Below, piece after piece: positions 1-5,192 of a DNA stretch of 7,029 bases. This DNA comes from LDYB01 sp037442385 (GTDB taxonomy: Bacteria; Armatimonadota; Fimbriimonadia; Fimbriimonadales; GBS-DC): the NCBI GenBank assembly GCA_037442385.1, contig JBBIQJ010000137.1:1-7029 (forward strand), in the 5' to 3' direction. The position numbers were made by a program, and so were the translations under genes. Within the stretch, counting starts at the first letter, position 1; each line of letters begins with the position of its first letter. The notes beneath the pieces are model-generated. The model saw only the letters and a program-made list of their open reading frames with translations. It searched no databases and was not told the DNA's origin.

Positions 1-205
1 GGTATCCGATCCCTCGGCTATCAGCAGGGTGTCGGTCGGGTGCTGGTGCAGGTGGTCGCGCGGGCTGCCAGCCACCACCGCCATATTGGGGAAGGGCATA
101 TCGAACTCACTTGACACCCGAGGCGCTGGGGGCGCACATCGTAGCCTTCTTTGCGAATCGATTCCAGAGCAATCTGCACGAGGCGGACGGCAACAGCATG
201 CGTCA
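1..205 (-). pseudogene. Uma2-family endonuclease remnant, frameshifted and cut by the window edge
   Basis: Two minus-strand reading frames together resemble the middle of Uma2 (DUF820) proteins, a PD-(D/E)XK-fold family abundant in cyanobacteria, Chloroflexota and Armatimonadota. From about 200 down to 121 one frame reads HAVAVRLVQIALES then EGYDVRPQ, like the family's HAxxVxxL...GYxVRxQ segment. From 120 down to 1 a second frame reads SEFDMPFPNMAVVAGSPRD, HLHQHPTDTLLIAEGSDT, like the usual PDVAVVRGSPRDY...HPTxxLLVVEVSDT. The frames differ (start positions 200 and 99 differ by 101 nt), so the gene is broken near 120-126. The usual acidic residue in PDxAVV is Asn here, which should damage the active site, and no convincing N-terminus is visible upstream. 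It may continue beyond base 1. The family match comes from remembered consensus, not a search. A sequencing indel could explain the frameshift but not the Asp-to-Asn change. Confidence 0.6.
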
Positions 206-282
206 GGCAGAAATGCCTTCTGATTCCACAGCTTGCTCGTTTTCTTAGATCGCCTCTTAGACGGAGGGGGACGCAAATCAGG

Positions 283-288
283 TATAAT
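283..288 (+). promoter_or_regulatory. Candidate -10 box (TATAAT) for the iron-sulfur carrier gene
   Basis: A perfect TATAAT in the context GGTATAATCCGC lies 16 nt before the ATG at 305. A start site about 7 nt downstream would give a leader near 10 nt carrying GGGTGA. No good -35 hexamer is present at 16-18 nt; TTAGAC at 257-262 is too far (20 nt). The same GGTATAAT context recurs before hisD and the methyltransferase gene. Confidence 0.55.
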
Positions 289-304
289 CCGCATGGGTGA
301 AACC

Positions 305-649
305 ATGCAGAACACGCCGACGATGCCTGTGGTCATCACGGAGCGCGCCCTTCAGCGAATCAAGCAAATTCTGCAGAAGAAGGGTATGCCCGACGCCTAT
401 TTGCGCATTGGCGTGCGCGCGGGCGGTTGCGCAGGCTACGAGTATGTGATGCTCCCCGACGAGGCGCCCCGTCCCAACGATCAGGTCTACGAAATGGACG
501 GCGTGCGAATCGTGATCGACCCCAAAAGCGCCGCCCTACTGGAGGGCACAACGATTGACTTCACGGGGCAGCTGATTGGCGGTGGATTCCAGTTCCACAA
601 CCCGAAAGCCAGGCGCCAGTGCGGATGCGGCACCTCTTTCAGCGTGTAG
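305..649 (+). CDS. A-type iron-sulfur cluster carrier protein (IscA/ErpA/HesB family)
   Basis: A 114-aa cytoplasmic protein expected to bind and pass on Fe-S clusters, or iron, to apo-enzymes. The three family cysteines are present: C42 in RAGGCAGYEY and C106/C108 in the C-terminal QCGCGTSF. The 64-residue distance between first and second equals that of E. coli IscA (C35, C99). The GGGFQFHNPKA stretch before the CGCG motif is also typical. ATG 305 is chosen because GGGTGA (295-300) precedes it by 4 nt and the -10 box at 283-288 would place transcription start just after the alternative ATG at 293. ATG 323 would also leave a complete domain. Its 3' end overlaps the convergent hisH by 11 bp. 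No isc or suf genes are adjacent, so it appears to be a stand-alone carrier; IscA, SufA and ErpA roles cannot be told apart from sequence alone. Confidence 0.93.
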   Translation: MQNTPTMPVVITERALQRIKQILQKKGMPDAYLRIGVRAGGCAGYEYVMLPDEAPRPNDQVYEMDGVRIVIDPKSAALLEGTTIDFTGQLIGGGFQFHNPKARRQCGCGTSFSV

Positions 650-1277
650 CCGCGCCCAGTGTCGCCAGAAAGTTGCGCAGAATCTGCAACCCGACGGCGC
701 CGCTCTTTTCGGGGTGAAACTGCACGGCGTGTAAGTTATCTTTCCCCACAGCACACACGAACGCGCCCCCGTAGTCGCAAGTGGCAATCACACTCGCCCT
801 ATCTTCGGGTTTGGGGTAATACGAATGCACAAAGTAGACATAGCTCCCCTCGCTCACGCCCTGCCAGAGGGGCGACTCGGACCGGGTGAGGTGGAGCGCG
901 CTCCAGCCAATATGGGGTACGGGTAACGCAAAGTCGGGGCGACTCTTGAAACCCACCACACGCCCCTTCAACACTCCTAATCCCTCCACGCCTGGCGATT
1001 CCTCGCTGGACTCGTAGAGCAACTGCAGTCCCAGACAGATTCCCAGAAACGGCTTTCCCCGCTCAATTTCGCGGCGAAGGGCATCGGTCAGCCCCTGCGC
1101 ATTGAGCCGTTCCATCGCCGCGCCGAACGCGCCAACGCCGGGTAGCACAATGGTGTCCGCCTCCCGCAGGGCATGAGGGTCGTGCGTAATCTTTGCCGAC
1201 ACGCCGAGGGACTCCAGCGCTTTCTGCACGCTACGCAGGTTGCCCATGCCGTAGTCGACAATCGCAATCACAATCAT
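639..1277 (-). CDS. hisH: Imidazole glycerol phosphate synthase, glutamine amidotransferase subunit HisH
   Basis: A 212-aa class I glutaminase subunit that releases ammonia from glutamine for the HisF cyclase in histidine biosynthesis (PRFAR to IGP plus AICAR). The protein begins IVDYGMGNLRSV, the standard HisH opening. The nucleophile is C81 in GICLGLQLL and the triad is completed by H188 and E190 in QFHPEKS; PGVGAFG (46-52), the oxyanion-region signature, is also present. Length is normal (about 200-215 aa). The start codon overlaps the hisB stop as ATGA with no Shine-Dalgarno motif, so translation is probably coupled to hisB. It is the last gene of this partial his cluster; hisF and hisA do not follow, because the convergent iron-sulfur carrier gene overlaps its end by 11 bp. 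HisF must be encoded elsewhere. Confidence 0.97.
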   Translation of the reverse strand: MIVIAIVDYGMGNLRSVQKALESLGVSAKITHDPHALREADTIVLPGVGAFGAAMERLNAQGLTDALRREIERGKPFLGICLGLQLLYESSEESPGVEGLGVLKGRVVGFKSRPDFALPVPHIGWSALHLTRSESPLWQGVSEGSYVYFVHSYYPKPEDRASVIATCDYGGAFVCAVGKDNLHAVQFHPEKSGAVGLQILRNFLATLGAATR

Positions 1278-1915
1278 AGGCTGTTTTCAGGCGACTCGCC
1301 TGCCCCTTCCACATAGCCTTTGGTGGAGGGGATAGCGTTCTGTCGCGGATGGAAGCGTGTTGCCATATCGAGCGCTTTGGCGAACGCCTTGAAGATGGCT
1401 TCGATTGCGTGATGGTCGTTTTGCGCTTGAAGCAGACGAATGTGTAGGGTGGCGTGGGCATGTGTGGCGAAGGCGCGGAAGAACTCGGCGACCAGCTCGG
1501 TGCTGAAGTCGCCCACGCGCTCGCGACGGAACTCGGCAGAGAACTCCAGCAGGGGGCGTCCGCTGAAATCCATCGCCACCATTGCCAACGCTTCGTCCAT
1601 CGGCACAATCGCCCAACCGTAGCGCTGGATGCCCCGCATATCGCCGAGCGCCTTCTGCACCGCTTTGCCCAGACAGATGCCCGTGTCTTCCACCGTGTGG
1701 TGGTCGTCCACCTGCAGGTCGCCCGTTGTGTTAATCACGATATCGATGACGCCGTGTCGGGCAACCTGAGTGAGCATGTGGTCAAAAAAGCCGATACCTG
1801 TACTCACCTGCGCATTCCCGGTGCCGTCAAGGTCTACGGAAGCGTAGACACGGGTTTCAGCCGTTTCGCGCTCATACATCCCGAATCGAGAGCCGGGGGT
1901 AGGGTTGCGTCTCAT
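1274..1915 (-). CDS. hisB: Imidazoleglycerol-phosphate dehydratase HisB (monofunctional)
   Basis: A 213-aa enzyme that dehydrates imidazole glycerol phosphate to imidazole acetol phosphate using manganese. Family landmarks in order: RxTxET near residue 16, TGIGFFDHML (39-48), the metal-binding DDHHTVED (70-77), PMDEAL (105-110), a second metal motif NDHHAIEA (166-173) and IPSTKG near the end. There is no fused histidinol-phosphatase domain, unlike the E. coli HisB. The ATG at 1915 is preferred: AAGGAGAGG lies 6 nt upstream and hisD stops 1 nt before. ATG 1879 would give 201 aa, closer to the family norm, but lacks a ribosome site; the first dozen residues of the chosen form may be unconserved. 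The usual Gly of the GxNxHH motif is Ala here (QAQNDHH). Translation is linked to hisD upstream and hisH downstream. Confidence 0.96.
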   Translation of the reverse strand: MRRNPTPGSRFGMYERETAETRVYASVDLDGTGNAQVSTGIGFFDHMLTQVARHGVIDIVINTTGDLQVDDHHTVEDTGICLGKAVQKALGDMRGIQRYGWAIVPMDEALAMVAMDFSGRPLLEFSAEFRRERVGDFSTELVAEFFRAFATHAHATLHIRLLQAQNDHHAIEAIFKAFAKALDMATRFHPRQNAIPSTKGYVEGAGESPENSL

Positions 1916-1916
1916 A

Positions 1917-3212
1917 TCAGTCCTCTCCTTGTGAGGTGAAGCGGAGCGCGCTGGCGTCGGCGTGTCCGTCAAAGCCTTCTTCCTGTGCCAGCGCCTGTAA
2001 AAACGGGTCCAGCGCCTGTAAAGCGGTCTCGGTGAGGGCAATCACGCTACTGCGCTTGAGAAAAGTTTCCACCGAAACAGGCGATTCGAATCGTGCGGCG
2101 CGTCCTGTAGGCAGAGTGTGGCTCGGTCCCGCCAGATAGTCGCCCACCGACTGCGGCGTGTAGTGCCCCAGCAGGATACATCCTGCACAGCGCACCCGCT
2201 CCAGCCAGCGTTCGGGGTTGGCGGTCATCAGGCTCAGGTGTTCGGGAGCAATCTCGTTTGACCACTCGATGGCGTCTTCCAGAGTGGGGCAGATGAGCGC
2301 GACCGAGTGCGCCAGCGACCCCTCCAGAATTGCGCGCCGCTGGCGTCGGGGCAGCTGGCGCTCAATTGCCTGCATCGTTGCACGCACCAGCGATTCGCTA
2401 TCACTCAACAAGTAGCCCACCGACTCCGCGCCGTGTTCCAGCTGGGTCAACAAATCGCTGGCGACCCATTCGGGGTGGGCGGTCTCGTCCGCCACAATTG
2501 CCACCTCGCTGGGACCTGCCCACAAATCCACACCCACCTGACCCCACAGCATGCGTTTCGCCAGCGCCACATAGAGGTTGCCTGGCCCCACAACCTTCGC
2601 CACAGGGGGGATGGTCTCTGTGCCATATGCCATCGCGAAGATGGCTTGCGCGCCGCCGACCTTGAACACCCGACGGACGCCCACCTCCGCCGCCGCTACT
2701 AACACCGAGGCGGGCAGGCTGCCATCAGGCTGGGCGGGCGTGCAGAGAACTATCTCCTCCACGCCTGCCACACGTGCGGGTACGGCGTTCATAATCACTG
2801 TGCTGGGGTAGCGCGCGCGTCCGCCTGGTGCATAGATGCCCACCCGACGCAGGGGCATAACTTTCTGCCCCAGCCAGCCGCCGTATGGTTCGGCAATCCA
2901 CCACGAGGTGGGGCGCTGCGCCTCATGAAAGCGGCGCACGCGGGCAATCGCCGCCCGAATCGCCTCCAGCACGGCGGGGTCTATCGTGCGATAGGCGTGT
3001 TCGAACTCGGCGTCGGAAACTGTGAGTTGCTGGAGCGTGGGGCAATCCCACTGGCGCGAGAGTTCCAGAAGAGCCGCATCGCCTTCTTGAAGCACACGCT
3101 GCTGAATAGCGCGTACCTGCGCTTCGGCTTCGGGTGTGGGTTCGCTCAGGGCGTGGCGCAACGCCTGACGCACGCTCTCTGCCGATCCCGTTCGCAGGTC
3201 ATAGATCCGCAT
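1917..3212 (-). CDS. hisD: Histidinol dehydrogenase HisD
   Basis: A 431-aa zinc enzyme that oxidises L-histidinol to L-histidine in two NAD-dependent steps, the end of the pathway. All key residues known from E. coli HisD are found at near-identical spacing: zinc ligands Q257 and H260 (TQLEHGAES), D358 (SVGDYLAGPSH) and H417 (EGFDGHAD), and catalytic E324-H325 (APEHL). The NAD-side signatures GIYAPGGRARYPST and KVGGAQAIFAMAYGT are intact. The start is set at ATG 3212 (MRIYDL) because upstream codons of the same frame lie inside the preceding endonuclease gene and in the likely promoter, and family proteins begin about here. No Shine-Dalgarno is visible. It opens the his trio hisD-hisB-hisH, 13 nt after the endonuclease stop, and could be transcribed both from its own -10 box and by readthrough from the upstream pair. 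Confidence 0.97.
   Translation of the reverse strand: MRIYDLRTGSAESVRQALRHALSEPTPEAEAQVRAIQQRVLQEGDAALLELSRQWDCPTLQQLTVSDAEFEHAYRTIDPAVLEAIRAAIARVRRFHEAQRPTSWWIAEPYGGWLGQKVMPLRRVGIYAPGGRARYPSTVIMNAVPARVAGVEEIVLCTPAQPDGSLPASVLVAAAEVGVRRVFKVGGAQAIFAMAYGTETIPPVAKVVGPGNLYVALAKRMLWGQVGVDLWAGPSEVAIVADETAHPEWVASDLLTQLEHGAESVGYLLSDSESLVRATMQAIERQLPRRQRRAILEGSLAHSVALICPTLEDAIEWSNEIAPEHLSLMTANPERWLERVRCAGCILLGHYTPQSVGDYLAGPSHTLPTGRAARFESPVSVETFLKRSSVIALTETALQALDPFLQALAQEEGFDGHADASALRFTSQGED
1922..1930 (-). promoter_or_regulatory. Shine-Dalgarno site for hisB
   Basis: AAGGAGAGG on the minus strand, inside the last codons of hisD, ends 6 nt before ATG 1915. It is one of the strongest ribosome sites in the window and decides the hisB start against the downstream ATG at 1879. 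Confidence 0.7.
1988..2022 (-). repeat. Short direct repeat inside the hisD 3' end
   Basis: The 14-base word CCAGCGCCTGTAAA (plus-strand sense) occurs at 1988-2001 and 2009-2022, exactly 21 nt apart and so in frame. It encodes the repeated LQAL of LQALDPFLQALAQ near the HisD C-terminus. This is probably a small in-frame tandem duplication in a variable part of the enzyme, with no sign of a regulatory role. Confidence 0.5.
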
Positions 3213-3224
3213 CTGGTGGAGAGG

Positions 3225-3230
3225 ATTATA
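3225..3230 (-). promoter_or_regulatory. Candidate -10 box (TATAAT) for hisD, overlapping the endonuclease stop codon
   Basis: TATAAT on the minus strand, in the context GGTATAATCC, ends 12 nt before the hisD ATG. Its internal TAA (3228-3226) is the stop codon of the preceding gene. Transcription starting about 7 nt downstream would give a leader of roughly 6 nt, nearly leaderless. No -35 hexamer is recognisable (GAAGAA at the expected distance). Confidence 0.5.
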
Positions 3231-3744
3231 CCTGTCGGGGTTTGTGTTTCTTCGACCTCTCGACAACTTCTCGGCAGACCTGAAGCACGAACTCGCGGTC
3301 CTTGCATCTCTCCAGCACTTCGTAATTCTCCCTAAGCATTGGAATTCTGTTCAAAGCGATACTGTGTTGGTCTATTTCTTCTATTAGACAGGTGGTGACA
3401 AAATAAAGCACAAACTTGCCTTCTGGCGTCTCGTGAACCCCGATGACAACATCAGCAGTTGCGGTATTCTGGCGGTACTTTTTCACATCCGACTTGTAGA
3501 TTCTGTCGGCTCCTCCTCGCACGCCCCCGATAAAACTGATGCTTTTCCGCGCCGTTTTCACCTGCGCCCGAATGATGTCTTCGGTTCCGTCCTCGCGCTT
3601 GCGGGCAATGATAATGTCGTAGTGGGAAAGGGGTAGGTCTACCAGCGACACATTCTGGTAGCGCTTCATGAGTATCCCCGCAGCGATATGCTCGTTCGCA
3701 AATCCCTCGACTGCTCCCTGTCTCCCCGATTCTTCTGTTGGCAT
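3226..3744 (-). CDS. Putative Type II restriction endonuclease, PD-(D/E)XK-like
   Basis: I do not recognise a specific family for this 172-aa protein. Its N-terminal half looks like a PD-(D/E)XK nuclease core: E18 in an early helix (FANEHIAAGILM), D43 in SHYDIII, then after 17 residues Q61-V-K63 in IIRAQVKTA, the (E/Q)xK strand. A basic helical C-terminus ends at SKKHKPRQV. There is no signal peptide, membrane segment or other domain. The start lies 2 nt after the methyltransferase stop, with GAGG 8 nt upstream, so the two are almost certainly co-translated; this pairing is the main reason for calling it the nuclease partner of a restriction-modification system. Rows sampled by hand run about 38-52% GC against 67% for one in hisD, suggesting foreign origin. 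It could instead be another nuclease of that fold or a modification-linked accessory protein. Confidence 0.65.
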   Translation of the reverse strand: MPTEESGRQGAVEGFANEHIAAGILMKRYQNVSLVDLPLSHYDIIIARKREDGTEDIIRAQVKTARKSISFIGGVRGGADRIYKSDVKKYRQNTATADVVIGVHETPEGKFVLYFVTTCLIEEIDQHSIALNRIPMLRENYEVLERCKDREFVLQVCREVVERSKKHKPRQV

Positions 3745-3783
3745 GGCTACCGCCTCAGAATCACCATATGTTCTGTTGGCATG
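3733..3783 (-). repeat. 13-bp direct repeat at the methyltransferase/endonuclease junction
   Basis: CATGCCAACAGAA (minus-strand sense) occurs at 3745-3733 and 3783-3771, 38 nt apart. The downstream copy is the start of the endonuclease gene (MPTE) and the upstream copy encodes MPTE in the methyltransferase tail (HRMPTEHM). The spacing is not a multiple of three, but each copy is read as Met-Pro-Thr-Glu in its own gene's frame. It could be a duplication scar or a paired binding site. Confidence 0.6.
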
Positions 3784-5105
3784 CGGTGGTCTTCGATGCC
3801 TGTAGCGGGGTTAAAGCGCGAGCGAAACAGGACCCGCGTTTCAATCTTGTCGATATAGGTAACTTCGTGGCGCCATCCGAGCGCCGTGAAATGCTCCGCG
3901 AAAATCACATCGGTGGGGATACGCTTGCCTCGTACCGTCGCTTGCCCCACAAAGAGACACATGGTATCTGCAACCCGTTCCGAAAGCAAGGTTAGCGTTT
4001 TCGCCACAGAGAAAAAGTAGTGCTGATAAAGACGCAGAAGATGCAGCTCTTGAATTTGCTCGGCATATTCGCGGTAAGTCGGTGAGAGAACCTCAAATGG
4101 TTCGACCTTTTTGTAGGGCAGCTCCCGTTTGGAGAGTTCGCGAATCGTTTCCTCTGGATAGCCCAGCCAGAAGAGATCTAGCTTGGAACAACGGATGTAC
4201 TCTTGCGCCTGTAGATAGGGAGGCGAGGTAATCAACATGTCCCAGCGCGCATCTTCAGGCAACGACTCAGCAAGTTCCGAGGAGTCCACTCCTGCTTGAA
4301 CTCGTATCGCGGGCTTATAAGCTGGGTCAAGCAGGTGCTGGTATTCAAGCAGTTTTTGCACTGTTCGCGCCATTTCTTCGCGAAGAGCCGCACAGAAGCG
4401 CGATTCCAGCCCTTCTCGAAGCAGACGCTCCACACGCTGTATCGCCTTCGGTGAACGGGAAAGCTTCTGGCGTTGTGGGTCATTGTACGAAAGGAGCTTT
4501 GTGGCGCGAAGCAGCGGAATCGCAAGCAGCGGACGCAGGGAGCCATCCGCCTGCAGGTGATAGTAACCCCACACTTTCCCCAGCAATTTCAGCGCTGGCT
4601 CAGGATACCAGTAATCCAGGCGCGACCATTCAGGTAACCAGAACGCCTCTGAGTGCGTCAGTGTTTCCATCAGTGCATCGATGTGCAGAAGCGAGGGGTT
4701 TGCCAGCGATGCTTCGATAATGTGTTGCAGAAGAGGGTTCAAATCCCACAGTTCACTGTCCAACCCATAGAGGTAGGCGGTCAGCCCTGTGGTGCCGCTG
4801 CCTGCGAAGGGGTCGATAATCCGACTTCGGTTGGTGGCGTAATGGTCAATTACATAGGCGACTGCCTGAGGAATGAATTTGGCAGGATAGCGATATAGCC
4901 CGAATACGCCGAAGGTTGTGGAGGGGATGTGAGGCGCCTCGAGGCGGAAGCTAATCGGTTGGTGGCGCGTTTCGCGTTGGGCGGGACGGCGCTCTCGTGT
5001 GGCAGGGAGCGAACGAAACGGCGCAACGGAAACCACCTCCAGTAAACGCAACTGCTCCCGTATCCGAATCTCCGCATCGATAGGATAGCGCCTCTCCATA
5101 GCCAT
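3747..5105 (-). CDS. DNA methyltransferase (N4-cytosine or N6-adenine amino type) of a restriction-modification pair
   Basis: A 452-aa enzyme expected to transfer methyl from S-adenosylmethionine to an exocyclic amino group of a base in its target site, protecting host DNA. In order: YPAKF (73-77), a signature of one group of these enzymes; the AdoMet motif I DPFAGSGTTG (98-107) followed by an acidic-turn segment ELWDLNP; a long helical insert of about 180 residues, probable site of target recognition; and catalytic motif IV TSPPY (293-297). The SPPY form leans towards N4-cytosine but does not exclude N6-adenine. Motif I precedes motif IV. The start at ATG 5105 is supported by AGGAG 6 nt upstream and TATAAT 16 nt upstream; ATG 5099 is a weaker alternative. 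It is divergent from thrS and followed 2 nt later by the putative endonuclease. Expressing the methylase first is a common arrangement that protects the cell. Specificity cannot be read from sequence alone. Confidence 0.88.
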   Translation of the reverse strand: MAMERRYPIDAEIRIREQLRLLEVVSVAPFRSLPATRERRPAQRETRHQPISFRLEAPHIPSTTFGVFGLYRYPAKFIPQAVAYVIDHYATNRSRIIDPFAGSGTTGLTAYLYGLDSELWDLNPLLQHIIEASLANPSLLHIDALMETLTHSEAFWLPEWSRLDYWYPEPALKLLGKVWGYYHLQADGSLRPLLAIPLLRATKLLSYNDPQRQKLSRSPKAIQRVERLLREGLESRFCAALREEMARTVQKLLEYQHLLDPAYKPAIRVQAGVDSSELAESLPEDARWDMLITSPPYLQAQEYIRCSKLDLFWLGYPEETIRELSKRELPYKKVEPFEVLSPTYREYAEQIQELHLLRLYQHYFFSVAKTLTLLSERVADTMCLFVGQATVRGKRIPTDVIFAEHFTALGWRHEVTYIDKIETRVLFRSRFNPATGIEDHRMPTEHMVILRR

Positions 5106-5111
5106 GACGGT

Positions 5112-5116
5112 CTCCT
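5112..5116 (-). promoter_or_regulatory. Shine-Dalgarno site for the methyltransferase gene
   Basis: AGGAG on the minus strand ends 6 nt before ATG 5105. It excludes the longer reading frame that runs back to 5264, which would overlap thrS. Confidence 0.65.
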
Positions 5117-5118
5117 GC

Positions 5119-5129
5119 GGTATTATACC
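5119..5129 (-). promoter_or_regulatory. Palindromic -10 region between methyltransferase and thrS
   Basis: GGTATTATACC is a perfect inverted repeat around one central base. Read on the minus strand it gives TATAAT (5127-5122), 16 nt before the methyltransferase ATG; read on the plus strand it gives TATTAT (5121-5126), 24 nt before the thrS-frame ATG at 5151. It may therefore act as a -10 element in one or both directions, or be an operator. No -35 motif is evident on either side (CTCTCA at the minus-strand distance). Confidence 0.5.
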
Positions 5130-5176
5130 CCTCTGAACTCCTTGTGAGAGATGAGCGAGATGCTTGCCATTTTGGG

Positions 5177-5182
5177 TACAAT
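5177..5182 (+). promoter_or_regulatory. Candidate -10 box (TACAAT) for thrS
   Basis: TACAAT in the context GGGTACAATTGCC ends 10 nt before ATG 5193. It follows the GGTAYAAT pattern seen before the other transcription units here and would give a leader of only about 4 nt. It lies inside the frame that begins at ATG 5151, so it also bears on which thrS start is used. No -35 hexamer is seen at 16-18 nt. Confidence 0.35.
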
Positions 5183-5192
5183 TGCCTCCACG

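Noticed and set aside
205..218. Hairpin AGGCA-GAAA-TGCCT as a terminator
   Set aside because: The stem is only 5 bp and no T-run directly follows on either strand (the nearest TTTTCTT is about 18 nt away).
29..223. 64-aa plus-strand open frame at the left edge
   Set aside because: It is antisense to the Uma2-like sequence, its composition looks non-protein-like and there is no ribosome site. The minus-strand reading explains the region better.
1454..1939. Open frame of 161 aa antisense to hisB
   Set aside because: It mirrors the hisB coding sequence, has no ribosome site or family resemblance, and is a codon-bias shadow.
2307..2702. Open frames of 111-131 aa antisense to hisD
   Set aside because: hisD is complete with all catalytic residues; the opposite-strand frames show no domain features.
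3213..3266. Longer HisD starting at 3266
   Set aside because: The added 18 residues overlap the endonuclease gene and cross the likely -10 box; family alignment begins at MRIYDL.
3226..5105. Mobile element boundaries around the restriction-modification pair
   Set aside because: I looked for terminal inverted repeats, target duplications, tRNA or integrase remnants at both ends and saw none. Acquisition is inferred only from base composition and gene content.
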